Origin: Isoetes taiwanensis
Taxonomy: Eukaryota; Streptophyta; Lycopodiopsida; Isoetales; Isoetaceae
DNA: 64,000 nucleotides
Direction of reading: 5' to 3'
Assembly (NCBI GenBank): GCA_021234155.1
Contig: JAJEKV010000027.1
Coordinates: 124,001-188,000 of the forward strand
The number at the start of each line of letters is the position of its first letter. Within the stretch, counting starts at the first letter, position 1. The notes under the pieces are model-generated. The model did not search any database. It was not told the origin of the DNA and was given only the letters and a program-made list of their open reading frames with translations. Shown in pieces: positions 1 through 12,700 of this stretch. The translations under genes and the position numbers were made by a program.

Positions 1-790
1 TCTACTATTCCGCATGTGACAACACCGTATAATCTCATGCCGGGATTCCCCGCCTCCATCCGTACCCCCAAATTGTCTCAATTAAGATGGTGGGACCACG
101 TCCCTTATTGCATATAGCTCTCCTCGCTTCTTGGTAGAGATGTGTGCCTTCAAATACTGGTGGAAGATAGTATAGATGCTTTCCCTTCCTTGCACATGCT
201 GGATTTTCCTCATCCTCGTGTTCATTAACTAGCAATTGTTGTAAAGATATTGCAATATCAGAGGGAACATTGATGTGCTGGCAATGCTGGAGTTAAATCA
301 CACAATATGTTTAAGTGAAGTATTTGGCATATTAATAGGGCTCTGACTAATAAATACAGCTTCTTCTTGTAACATGATGGTTGCCCATAAACATCAGTTT
401 ATTGATGTCACCAACACCCATGAAATGCCCACATTTTTTCTTAGTAAGCTCGGGTTAATAACGGGCTCCCATCGGTGCATAAATTATATTGACCACACAA
501 TTTAGGCTATTAAATGGCATCCTAATTAGTGTTGATCTCGAAATCAAGTAGTGACATGCAGTGGTTTATCAGGCTTCAAAACAAGACCAGTAAACATAAA
601 CCAGATATGATGCATTTTGAAGTCCTGTACTTTTCCCTTAACCACCTATTCAAGCCGAATGATTCTCAATTGCAATAACCATGCTTAATTTAGTACAGCT
701 TTATGAACAGTTTGTCATTTGTTCACCTTACAATTGACTATTCAATGTTGACTTGAATCTGTGCAGTATGAGTGACTTTGTGATACCCAT
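1..790. other. No gene recognised
   Basis: AT-rich spacer downstream of the PPR gene. A 66-codon open frame lies on the minus strand at 35-235, but it shows no recognisable motif, repeat or targeting signal, so I do not call it a gene. I see no structured RNA or terminal repeat. Confidence 0.4.
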
Positions 791-797
791 TTTACAG

Positions 798-3654
798 TCA
801 TACTGTCATGACTTTGCGCACCTGCATACAGTTCCACGCATCTGCTCCAGCATAGACATTGGACATCGCTATGTATGCTGTGATGCTGTAAGGATCCAAT
901 TCAAGGACATTGCATGCAGCACGTCCAGCTACATCCTTAATGCCATGAATTTGACAAGCACTAAGTAAACTTGTCCATTCAACAATATCAGGTAAAAATA
1001 GTAGATTGCTTATCAAATCCTCCACCTCATGTACAAGACCCATTCGACCAAGCAGATCGATTAGGCATCCATAATGCTCCCCCATAGGAGTAACGCCATA
1101 AGTATTACTTAGAGAAGTAAAGTAATAAAGACCCTCGTCCAAAAAGCCCCCATGATTACATCCACAAAGAAAGCTTACAAATGTGATCTCGTCAGGTCTT
1201 GTGCCAAGTTCAAGCATAGCTTGTAAGATATCTGGAACTTCCTTCCCATGACCATGTTTCGCATATGCATCGATCAAACTATTCCAAGAAACCTTATTTT
1301 TTTCCATCAATTTTTCAAAAGCATTAGATGCCTCATTTAAACTTCCACATTTCCCATACATATTCACAAGAGCGTTCCCTACAGTGACATCTGATTCAAA
1401 TCCGGCTTCATGAATATAAACACATAACAATCTTCCCTCTGCAAGTGTTGCACATACATCCAGTGCTGTAGCAAGAGATATATTATCTGGCTTCAACCCT
1501 TCCCTTTGCATCTCATGGAAAAGCATCATTGCCTGCTTCCCACATCCACATTGACTGTACGCAGCAATTATTGCATTCCATGAAATCAGATTTCGGTCTG
1601 ATATGTCATCAAATGCATTACATGCACATTCTAGACATTCACACTTTCCATACATATTGACAAGTGCAGTCCCGACAGCCACATCTGAAGCGAGAGCTGC
1701 CTCAAGAATGTCAACATGGATGGACTTGGCTTTTATCAGAGCTGAAGGGGTGCAGCATGCAGTGAGAGCGATGATGAAGGTAATTTTCTCCGGTTTTACA
1801 TCTTCTACCACCATTTGTTGAAAGAGTTTCAGGGAATTACTTTCTTGGCCATGTAGCACATATGTTGCAAGCATAGCATTCCATGAGACAACATCTCGTT
1901 CATGCATGCTTTCAAAAATAACTTCTGCATCTTTCACACTTCCGCATTTCCCATACATGTTGATGAGTGCATTTCCCACAAGAACATCAGTTTCAAGTTC
2001 ACTGTCAACGGTGCATGCGTGTAAGTGCTTGCCTCTGGAGAGGGCTGAACATCCAGCACAACCATCAAGGATAGTAATATATGTTATGTTATCTGCTTCT
2101 AGACCTTCGTTTTTCATTTCCCAAAATAATGTATGCGCTTGTTTCTCTTGTCCACTTTGAATATATTCAGTAATCATTGCATTCCATAATATTATGTCCT
2201 GCTCCATCATCCTGAAGAAAATCCTAGACGCATCTGTTACATTGCTACATTTCCCATATGCATTAATTAAGGCAGTCCCCACAACCATATCCAGTATTCC
2301 ATCATCAATAAGAAATGAATGTAGTAGCTTTACTACAGGTAAGACAACTGCGCCATCTAAAGTACTGATATAGGTAGCTTTATCAGGCCTTACACCTTCT
2401 TGCTGCATTCCTTGAAACAAATCTAAAACTTCATACTCATTTCCATATTGCGTAGAGGCCAAAATCCGAGTATTCCAAGAAATAATGTCATGATCATGCA
2501 TTATTTCAAATATCTTAGAAGTATCCTGCTCGCTGCAACACTTCGTATACATATTCATAATGGCATTTCCCAGCACAATATCAGGCTCAACTGGATTGTT
2601 AATAATGAGCGCATGCACTAATTTACCCTCTGAGAGATTAGTTTGAGATGCACATGCATTAAGAAGTGCCATGAATGTAACTTTGTCTGGTTTCAGGCCC
2701 TCTTTGTTCGTATGGCTGAAGAGCAAAAATACACGATTCCAATTCATATGCTCATATGCTCTAATTACAGCATTCCAACAGACTACATTCCTCTTCAGCA
2801 TGTACTTAAAAACCATCAATGCATCCTTCAAACTGCACAACTTATCATACATATGTATAATTGCAGTGTCAATAATGGTGTCACCTTCTCCTAGCCCTGC
2901 ACAAAAAATATAGGCATGTATCATTCTACCTTCTGCTATAGTGGAACATGCACTAAGGGTAGAAATAAAAGTTATCCTATCTGGCTTTACCCCTTCTTGT
3001 TGCATTTGTTGAAACACCTTTCATGTCCCTGCCCTGCCAATTTTGAAAAGATGTTGCAATCATAACATTCCATGAAATTAGATTATGTTCATGCATTTTC
3101 TCGAAAACACTTTGAGCTGTCTGTAGATTCCCACACTTACCATACATATTGATAAGTGCATTGCTTACAATAAGATCATTCTAGAAGCCATTATCAATAA
3201 GACAAGCATGGATCAACCTCCCATTTGCTAGCTCCTCAATGGCAGAACACGCACCAAGGATGGCAACAAAGCACACCTTATCTGGCTCCACAGTTCTCAT
3301 CATCATTCTAAACATTCGAATTGCCTCTTTTCTTCGGCCATGCCTAACATAAGCCCCCATGATAACTGTCCATGAGAAAATATTAGGATTAGAAAGTTTG
3401 TCAAAAATGTTTCTGGCATCTTCAAGGCTTCCGCAATCCCCATACATTTGAATGAGAAGGTTCCTAAGAAAAACATGCCCTTGTAGCCCATTTTTATCAA
3501 TGTGCCGATGGATTCTTCTGCCTTCTGATAAGGCCTTAGTTTTTCCACACATTCGTATTAAGGAGGCATAGAATGAATCAGTGTGATAAAATCCCTGTTT
3601 TTCAAGACAGGCCAAACCCTCTATCAGGCCCCTCTGGCTACATAAGATGACCAT
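798..3654 (-). pseudogene. PLS-type pentatricopeptide repeat gene, disrupted
   Basis: A run of PPR motifs covers the whole region. Spaced copies of GNALINMYGKCG, DVVSWNAMLA and GLKPDNIS-like segments mark alternating P, L and S repeats, as in organelle RNA-binding and editing factors. The C-terminal part, with HYGCLIDLLGRMG and WTSLLSACQIHG, matches an E-type tail. No DYW deaminase domain follows; the frame closes at 798 soon after VRKVM. The reading is broken twice. An in-frame TAG at 3181-3183 ends the first 157 codons, and the reading resumes directly with NDLIVSNALINMYGKCG. A frameshift near 3020-3045 then leads into the 739-codon frame that ends at 798. Rejoined, the family reading would be about 950 residues without introns. 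Organelle targeting is usual for the family but not demonstrable, because the true N-terminus upstream of 3654 is unclear. Either a recent pseudogene or two sequence errors; I favour a pseudogene. Confidence 0.85.
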
Positions 3655-4319
3655 ATCCTCCTTTTTTTGCCGAATCCAAGTCCCTCTGATATATTCTTTT
3701 TCAACCCCAAGTTTAACTGAAAACGAAGGTGTAATACGTTCAGTACCATATCAATTTGCAGCAACAGGTGAAGAAGGAGACTCACCCTCAAGTAAGTCAT
3801 TTGTCTGTGTTGTAGCAACCGTGCTCTGGGTTCTACGAACAAAGCTCTGCGAAAATCCTAGTCGATGAGATTTTTGAAATGGCCGGAGCATCACTAGGTG
3901 GTGACGTAGTCACCACGTGTCAATATGAAATGGTTGATAATGGGTACTCCCTGTTGTAAATGTCATCAGGTGTGTATCCTTAACCGCCAGGTTTCATTCC
4001 AGCCTCATGAGAGGGCGAAATCGGTTGAAACAACGTAGCTATCGGAGATATTTTGCCTGGAAAGCTCTAGACCTCGGATAAAATCTTCGAACTTGTGATA
4101 AACAGCTTCCAAACCTGTGATAGACTTGTTGGGCATCCTGAACCTATGATAATTGAACAGTGGAGCTTCTAAACCTAGGAAAATTGAGCTGTGGATATAT
4201 AGTTTGGGTCTGCTGATTAAGAGGGTTAATGTCTTTTGCTTGCCTATTATGACAAGGGAGATTAACCCCTTCACCTGCTGCATGCTCAGTCGATAAAACA
4301 ATTTGTGCTAGGGCTGTAA

Positions 4320-4669
4320 GAGTCTGGTCACATGAAGCTGTTGATCGGGAAGACTCCCTGTCAATCGTCTAAACCAGAAGGGTCACATGCACCCAAATGA
4401 TAGGAACGAAGCCCTATTGATAGGGATTGCTTCCCTGGGCTCCTACCCTTGGTTGAATGGATTCCTATCAACAGGAATCCGTTCGATTTCAACACGTGGC
4501 TTGTATTTTTTATGTAGCACCGCAAATTTTAAAACCTCTTGTTGCGTGAAAGCAGGAAGATGGCTCGGCGGTTCATATCCTATCGACAGCTTCATGTGAC
4601 CCAGCACAAAAAAACAGGTTCCTGTCAACAGGAAATGATCCCTGTCAACAGCTTCATGTGATCAGACCC
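4320..4669. mobile_element. PIF/Harbinger-like MITE
   Basis: A 350-bp element with terminal inverted repeats. The left end reads GAGTCTGGTCACATGAAGCT and the right end, on the opposite strand, GGGTCTGATCACATGAAGCT, both followed by GTTGA. It is flanked by TAA on both sides (4317-4319 and 4670-4672), the 3-bp duplication typical of PIF/Harbinger. Internal CTGTTGA/TCAACAG repeats make it foldable. It codes for nothing convincing; the short plus-strand frame inside (4387-4599) has no recognisable content. Probably non-autonomous. Confidence 0.75.
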
Positions 4670-4699
4670 TAATTCTAATAGTTCGTGTGGTAAGAGAAT

Positions 4700-6229
4700 C
4701 AGATGATGTTTTTTTTTCCTAATGGGAAGGTTTTCTAGTTATCATAAAAGAAAATTACATAAGAAAAAAATAAAGGACCAGAAAAGGTGCCCTTACCTGC
4801 CAAAAAGCCTTCAACAAGTGAAGGGTGTGCTGAAAATAGATGTATGCGTTTTCTTCATTGTACATGTAGCATAGCTCAGAATTCTAGAACTTTGCTCTTT
4901 ATCTAGGAGAAGTTGTTAGAAGATGATGATTTAAGTCCCATAAATTGTCGAATTGGAGGTGGGAGAGGGCACATCAACATAATACTAATATAACATATGA
5001 AATGCATCATAATGAGGGTTCTACCCCAGGCTCAGACTCCAAGGGTGCCAACTGACTGTCAGGTCCTCTAGATAACAACAGATGGAATCATGACAATGGC
5101 ATTGATAGGCATAGAACAATGGCTAGGGTAGTCCACTCACGCCCCTTCCTGTGCACACTTTGCAGATAGGCTGGAACATGCTATGTCATGGTTGTAGCCT
5201 TGCGGAGATGCAATCTCATGGAATCACCCTATGAGACTACTCCAGGTTACATCTCCTCGATCTGATGAGGCAAGAAAGGGGTGAATCCCCTCCCGGGCAC
5301 AATGGTTCCATAGATGGTTAGAGGATCGTGGCACCCCTGGTACCCCCGCATACGTACCTGACTTAACCCCCTAAAATCCACAAGCTGGCCCCGGCTGCAC
5401 TCATCGAGTCTAGGACGTCACTATAGGTACGTATCCTGTGACCCAGGGGGTGTCAGACCCATACTTGGCCCACATACAGTGATCGACTATAAGCCTAGCA
5501 CACTATAGAAAGCCTTGTAGCCATGCTAAGCAAGGTTCCACCTCTACTTCACCACCGTGTTCGTTATTTGGTGCTGAACCACAATATACCATCTCTAGCT
5601 AGGTGGGCTCTTGTGCACAGGCCGCATTTAACGGAGTTTAAGGGATCTTGCTAGGAGCATATCTACTACTAGATGGCCTTTAGGTCTCTACCCTCTAATT
5701 AATTCCTAAAATACACGAGGAACAAAAAGAGAACATCCACTACATATATATTGGTTCATCCATAACCTTAATCAAAGCATAAAATAGAGACTAATCACAC
5801 ATCTACACATAGAAGGGTTAGTTAGAAAATCAATCTATTTAGGTACTAACATGTTTCCTGGCTTGATCCGTTGTTTCTGAGAGTTTCCATGGTTAGCTGG
5901 TTTGACAGCTATGAACAAGCAGCTGCTCCTTCTCCAACTCTTCCCAAATCGATTTGGGTCAGAATTGGGCTGGAGACCCACCTGATTACTTCTCAAATAT
6001 GTAAGTAGTCTGGGCCAATCGAGTTGATCCAGGTGGCTTTACCCCATTGGTCAAATTATTCTAATTATTAATAAATAACTAAACATTTAATCATTAAATA
6101 GCTTAATTAGCTGGTATATTAGCATAGTTAACTTAAACTCTTTTAGTTTATTCCACAACGGTCCAAAATACCCATAGTGATGTGTCATGATATTTATACG
6201 TATACTGTATAAATATATGGAACATCACA
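4700..6229 (-). repeat. Probable 3' LTR of the gypsy element (far end not resolved)
   Basis: On the minus strand, a purine tract AGTGGGAAGAA ends beside TGTGATGTT at plus position 6229. This is the polypurine tract/LTR start expected downstream of the gypsy integrase and chromodomain-like region. The LTR should extend leftward for about a kilobase, but I could not fix its other end, and no second copy is visible near 25 kb to compare. The stretch holds no gene that I can recognise. Confidence 0.4.
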
Positions 6230-6871
6230 TTCTTCCCACTTAGAAGAATGATGTCCTCAGCATTGGAATTAGGTGGTTAGATGATACAACAATTAAATTA
6301 TAAAAGATTTAATATATTTAAACAAGTAATATAGAAGACACATAAATTGATCATGGTCGATCATAGTTCTGACCACAGTCCTTCCCACAAAGCTTAGAGA
6401 CAATACAGATGCAATTACAAGGGGGGTTCTCAGTGGACCATATTGGTAGAAGACAACACGTCGAAAGAAAAACATATATGAAAACAAGTATATGGGGCCT
6501 CAGTGACCCCTAAGAAGCTGCAGGGCCCACAATAACCGCTACTGACCTGCAGGTTGAGGGTACATCAGTACTTACAAAGATAATGTAAAGACTGTGGTTG
6601 AAGGGTCCACTTCCTTTTAAAAGTAATAAAGAAAAGCAATGAAAAAGGGTGACCTGTCATGCCTAAGGCTGCTATTTGTCTCGGCGTAAGGAATGGCATC
6701 ATTCCCATTATAGTCGTAGGCGAACGCATCCTATCATGCCTAAATGTTCATTTCCAATCCTAAGATGCAGTTAATCCCAACCCCTGCATGATCCCTACCG
6801 GATCAAACACTCAATTGCTTATCGTCGGAGTTGGGGTCGATAGCATCATGGATGGTCCGACCCTAGCACTG

Positions 6872-8020
6872 TCACATAAAGTCTGGATAAGCCTTATCAA
6901 GATCCGCCTTAAGAACCCACAAGATTTTAGTCCTTCGGGTTTGTTTATATGCTCGATCAAGAAGAGCCTCTGGGACGATCTCCAATTCTTCATCAGCCAT
7001 TTCCAGAAGTGTTGTTGTATCGAGGATCTCTTCTGGATCGTGTATATGCTTCTTCAAAAGGCTTACGTGGAAAAATTTATGGACCTTTATATGCGCGGAC
7101 GAATTCAACCTATAAGCTTGAGGGCCTATTCGTTGGATGATTTCAAAGGGGCCCGCCCATCGTGGCGCCAATTTCTTACAATTGCCAATCTTAAGCTTAG
7201 CTTGCTTGATCTTAATCTTCAGTCAGATAGATTCACCAACTTGGAATTCCCGTGGCGTACGATGCTTGTCTGTGACACCCTTTTGCCTACTTCTGGCGGC
7301 CAATAAATAACCATCGACTTCCTGCACCAAGGCTTGCATATCTGTAAGCAATTGTTGGGACAGTTCCAATAGGATTGTGCCATGTGTCTGGAGTAAGGCA
7401 TTGGTACCATAATTAATCATAAATGGAGACATTCTGAAAGATGTTGTTTGGTACTATTGTAGGCAAACCTCATAAATGGATATAGTCTACCCATTGTAAT
7501 TGCTTGTTTTAGACATAATTACGCAGCATATCTTCAACAATTCTATTAGCGTGTTCCGTCTGACCGATTTTCTGTGGGTGATACGCAGTACTCATGGCAA
7601 GCTTGGTTTGAATAGTGCCAAAGAAGTCCTTCCAAAAATCACTAACAAACTTAAGTTCCCGATCTGAGACGATGGCGCTTGGCATATCATGAAGGCGAAA
7701 AATCTCCTTAGAAAACAATAGTGCCATGTCCAAGGCAATATTAGTGGTGTGACATCGCAAGAAATGAGTCATCTTAGAAAGTTTGTCCACCACTACCATT
7801 AATCAAATTCCCTAAGAGTTATCGGAAGACCGGCGATGAAATCCATGGTGATGACTTCCCATTTGGCATGGGGAACTTCCAACGGTTCTAGCTATCATAG
7901 AATCTATAATTGTTCTGCTTTTGTCTGCTGGAAAAGTTGACACTTCTTAATGTACAGGCAATGTGCTTCTTCATTCCCAGCTAAAAATAGCTAGATCTGA
8001 TCTTGAGAAAGGTCTTCATG
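6872..8020 (-). pseudogene. Ty3/gypsy integrase with chromodomain-like tail, decayed
   Basis: Minus-strand fragments in order. Around 7830-7990 lies a zinc-region remnant ending CQLFQQTKAEQ, followed by the catalytic start VITMDFIAGLP. At 7509-7799 the core reads VVVDKLSKMTHF, then AIVSDRELKF, then TAYHPQKIGQTE. At 7223-7432 and 6872-7171 is the GPF-type C-terminal module (RWAGPFEIIQRIGPQAYRL, HVSLLKKHI). The tail ending ADLDKAYPDF resembles the end of a chromodomain, so a chromovirus-type lineage is likely. Several frameshifts and stops separate the pieces. The enzyme would insert element cDNA into chromatin; this copy cannot be functional. Confidence 0.85.
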
Positions 8021-8186
8021 AATCTAGCATCTCCAGCTATAGGACTATTATGTGTGTCATGGAGGATGAGCTTCCTGACCCCTGATGTTTCTGACACACA
8101 TAATTTATTCTTGTAAAAAAAGAGTTTGCCTTCCTTTTTATAATGACGAAGAGCCTCATGCTCTTTATCCGTCCTGGCTTCCTTAG

Positions 8187-9419
8187 CTAAACTTTGCCAA
8201 ATCTCGTGAAATTTAGGATCGGTCGGAAGAGCTTGATCAACTGTCTTCCCAAACTCACTGTTGAGCGTGGAGATAGCATTACAATGCGTGCGAATGACAA
8301 AGGATGCTTAGAAAAGGCATCGGCAATGACATTGTACTTGTCCGGCTTGTAGACAACGTCAAAATCATATTCCTCCAAGAATTCCATCCATCTATGTTGA
8401 CGAAAATTGAGGTGGGGTTGTGTGAATATATATTAAAGACTTTGATGATCTGTGTCCAACTAGAATCTCCTCCTAAGAAGGTAATATCTTCAAATTCGCA
8501 AAGCCCGCACAACGGCAAGCAATTCTTGGTCATGCATCGGGTATCGCTGCTCCGCGTCATTCATCTTCTATGACCCTTCCCTCTTGCATTAGTACGCCTC
8601 CCGTAGCTATCTTACTGGCATCAGTGGCAATCGACTTATCCTTTTGAGGATCCGGCAAGGTGAGAACTGGAGCAGTAGTTAATTCTTCCTTCAATTCCTA
8701 GAATCCGGACTAGACTTTCCCCTTTCAATATGTTATCCAATCCCTGACTTTTTCATGTTTTGTGAGATCAGTGAGGGGGACAGCTATCTTTGAGAAATCC
8801 TTAACAAATTTTCGATAATAACCCGCCAAACCCAAAAAACTTCCGACCATTGAAACATTTGTAGGATTGGACCATTCTTTAACAACCTCAATCTTAGCTG
8901 GATCCATGGAAATGTCGTCAGCAAAAACAATGTATATTAAGTAATCCACTTTAATGGCCGCAAGTTTGCACTTGGAGAATTTAGCAAATAGTTGATGGCA
9001 TTGCAATTTTTGTAGGGCCAGCCGAAGATGGCGTTCATGGTCCCGTAAAGTCTTATTATAAATAAATCTATCATCAAAGAAGATGATGACAAATTCATCC
9101 AGATAGTCATGGAAGACATCATTCATTAGCTGCATAAATGTCACAGGGGCATTGGTTAGTCCAAAGGGCATAACCGTGAATTCATAATCCCCATAATGGG
9201 TCCTGAAGGCTGACTTATGGACATTCTCCTTTTTTATCCTTATTTAGTGATAACCGAATCGAAGCTTGATCTTGGACAAGCATTTAGCTCCTTGTAATTG
9301 GTCCATAAGGTCATCGGCCCCCAGTAGAGCATACCGATTCTTAATAGTATGCTTATTTAGTTGCCGGTAATCAATACACATCTGTAACATGTCATCTTTT
9401 TTCTTGACAAATAGAATGG
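8187..9419 (-). pseudogene. Ty3/gypsy reverse transcriptase and RNase H, 3' part
   Basis: Going downstream on the minus strand, the first frame (9244-9432) gives ILFVKKKDD, then CIDYRQLNKHTIKNRYALL. The frame at 8725-9171 gives MPFGLTNAPVTFMQLMNDVF, a degenerate FFDD box where YxDD is expected, and GLAGYYRKFVKDFS. The RNase H/connection piece at 8187-8387 ends in VVYKPDKYNVIADAFSKHP. Frameshifts separate all pieces. The upstream RT residues are not adjacent but lie 13.9 kb away at about 23292-23340, because another element was inserted exactly here. Confidence 0.9.
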
Positions 9420-9480
9420 AACACGATTGCAAATTAAACGGGAGTGTTGCATCACTCCCGTTTCAAAGATTCCCTTTAAA
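9420..9480 (+). repeat. Left terminal inverted repeat with internal hairpin
   Basis: This terminus pairs with 23215-23291. Positions 9436-9463 also form a perfect hairpin, with 11-bp arms AAACGGGAGTG around a 6-nt loop. The right terminus lacks the hairpin but has a second, directly repeated GAAACGAGAG in its place. Confidence 0.75.
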
Positions 9481-9768
9481 AAAACACCATGTTTCTAAAA
9501 TAAGTCTTTTTTGATAGTTGTTGAGAATTTCTAGAGGTTTGCATTTTTTTTCATGCCATTTTGGCCCATCATTAGGCGAAAACTTTGTACTTATGAAACA
9601 GAAATCATAAAAATAGTGAAATTTAGGCATAGACTTGAAGAGACTGAAAGCATTACAAAAAAAAGCACCAGAATAGAAAGGAAAAAAAAGTAATATGTTT
9701 TTAATAAATTTTTGTATATCAATATTGAAGATTCATTGTAATAAATAATGATAATTTTAATATGCAGT

Positions 9769-12700
9769 CAAGGTTGTCACGTACGTCAAAATCCGTACGG
9801 GTTTCGTACGTTTTTAAAGATTTTTTGAGGTTTTTTAAAAAATTTTGAAAAAAACTTTAAATACGTTTTTTATTTAAAAAAATCTTTAAAAATCTTAAAA
9901 ATCTTAAAAAACCTTAAAAATCTTAAAAATCTTTAAAAATCTTCGAATTTTTCAGAAATACATGAAATTCCAGTAAGAGTTCTTATATCATTTAACTTGC
10001 CTTGAGAGTTCATGTCAAAAAACAGTTAAATCCTTGTTTGTACTTATAATAATAGCCCCAAAAAGAGTATGTTCAGCATTTAGCATTACATTAGCATTGC
10101 ATCCACTTACTAATAATCTCTAATAATAGTAGAAAGCTTGTTCTAAGAGCATATCAGTCTAAGACTTGCTGATTTTTTATAGCAGCGCATAAGTAGTGAG
10201 ACAACCCAACAAACAATTAAATAAATTAGAGTAAAGAAGTTGAAAATTTAAAGTAACTAGATTCATTCATCTTCCTCGTCAGAAGACTCTGTTGTACTAG
10301 CACCATCGTCATCCATTGCATCCGAGGAGTCGTCATCTAGCAGCCCATAATCAAAATCTTCTTCCTCGTAATTGTTTTCACCAAACTGATCATTTTCTTC
10401 AACCTCTTCAATCATGCCTGCAGCAGTAGACCTAGTCGTTATAGTCCTCCTTGCATTTTGTCTCACACCACGGCCTCGCCCTCGCCCTCGTCTCCCTCTA
10501 GACCTGCTTCCACTTGTACTAGCTAATTCAGCTGCTGCCCTGGATCTACTTCTTGTGATCCGACCAATATTCATGGCTTCTGCCTCTTCAAAATATGTTT
10601 GGGCCAATTGTGTATCAATATCAAGCAAAGGTGTGGGTAATTCGGGAGTCTTCTCAATATCTATCTCATCAGGATTAACCTGTCAAATCAAAATAAATTG
10701 GCTAATCTAGAAAATAAAGAATGAAAGAAATTAAGCAAATAATGGAACCTGCGATGGGAGACTATGACGAGTTTCAAAGTTGCGCACAAGCCTTAAAGTT
10801 TCTCGAATATATACTAACCGCTCTACTTGTTTTACCTTCAAACGGTTCCTTCTCTTCGTATGAGCCAATGCGTGTGCATTCCAATTTCTTTCAGCAGCAC
10901 CAGAAGAGCAGTCCTGTGGCATAAATTACGTCTCATATAACAGAAATAAAGTCTTGTTTATATGAGCATATATTGATATAAACAAGTAGATATACCTGCG
11001 ATAATATCCTACGTGCTAAGGATGCAAGTAATGGCACGGAATCTCCGTATCTTTCCCACCAAGACACGGGCTTACACTTTGCACCATGTGACTTTGATAG
11101 CTCATTCGTAAATCTGCCAACACCATTCCTGTACATATCTAGTTCATCTTGCAGTCTTTCACACTCCTCTATAGAATAAACTCGTTGAATATATGACAAC
11201 CATCCATCAGTTAACTCTTGGCTCATCATTGTCGTTTGATCTGTTGGCTTCCAAAGAGGATGCAAAATGTGGGCAACCATGTGAATGGGTTTCTTGAACC
11301 AAGTCCAACGCTCATCAAAACATTCTAGAACTTCTTTGTACCTACATCAAAAATATAAATGTAAAATTGATGTTACATGAAAGTGTACAGCAGATTTACA
11401 ACAGAATTTTTGAATGATATAAACATGAAAAAAAAAAAGATACTTTCTGAAACTCTATTATAGCAGAAATCAAGTGTGTTAGATACTTTCTGAAACTCTA
11501 TTATAGCAGAAATCAAGTGTGTTACAGCAGAAAGAAAACATGTTATAACATGCCAAACAGGGCATTCAAAAAATTTATAATAACATAAATAAATTGCTGG
11601 TACAATAAGCCACTTAAAAAACCTGAATACTTAAAAAAATCAGCAAAAACAAATAAAGAATTGACTTACTTGTGTGAGCTCGTGGCCTCGCTTGAAGCTC
11701 CATTCTCTAAAACAATTCTAGCCCTTCTCATAAACTCGTATAATAATCCCATTGTTGATCCTTCACGATCCGTGAGGCGAAGAACAGAAAATAATGGTCG
11801 CATTACTGTGATTACAAGCGAAATAGAAGGCAAAGTACTAGGATCTAGTATAATAGATTTAACTCTGACGGCATCATTCTTGCTAGAGTCGGACCAATCT
11901 CTCCAATAATTGCTAACCACGGTTTGTTCCAAGGCACTCCAAACTCTTGCAAGCCTCTCAAGCACAATGAGAATATACCCAAACCGAGTTGCACTTGGTC
12001 TAATAATCACAAGGTTGGAATAATGGCTGAAAATCTTTCTTGCATTCCGTTTCTTTGTAAATAACTTGACCACCATGCTTGCTTTCTTATGGACGTCATG
12101 AACCCAACTCAACTTTCCAATATCCTCCAATAATAAATCTAAGCAGTGTGACGCACATGGAGTCCATACAAGCTTGGGAAATTCAGCCTCTAAAAGTTTT
12201 CCCATCAAGATACAATTGGACGCATTATCAGTAACAATTTGCACTACATTTTCAGGGCCCACCTCTTTTATGGCAGAAGATAACATTTCAGCCAGCCAAG
12301 CACCATCAACAGTTATTGCTACATTACTAGAATCAATTGATTTCAAATACAAAGTTCCGTAACAACAAGATACCAAAACATTGACAAGTGCACGTTTGCT
12401 CGTATCGACCCATCCATCTGAAAGAATTGTGACGCCATATTTTGGCCAAAGTGCTTTTACATTTTCAACTTTGCGTTGCACTTGCACAAATTCCTTGCGT
12501 AAATATTTTCCCCTCATATCATGGTAGGAAATGCCAGTGTAATTTTCTCCTATTTCTGAAAATGCAGCCAACATATTTTTCCAGCAAGACATCTTTAAAA
12601 GATTGAAGGAGAGATTACCTTCGACGATGCATCTGACCAACATAGAATTGGCCTTCTCCTTCCTAATCATTGTAGCAGCATTTGATGCCTTCGATCCCTT

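Noticed and set aside
4387-4599. Small ORF
   Set aside because: It lies wholly within the MITE and has no conserved content.
9433-9560. Minus-strand reading KGIFETGVMQHS next to the RT frame, looking like an alternative native RT N-terminus
   Set aside because: It lies within the terminal repeat of the inserted element. The true upstream RT residues (FIHPCVSPFGAPI) are at 23292-23340 and join perfectly with one ATGG copy.
10414-10710. Pro/Leu/Arg-rich plus-strand frame
   Set aside because: Antisense of the RG-rich fourth exon of the hAT transposase.
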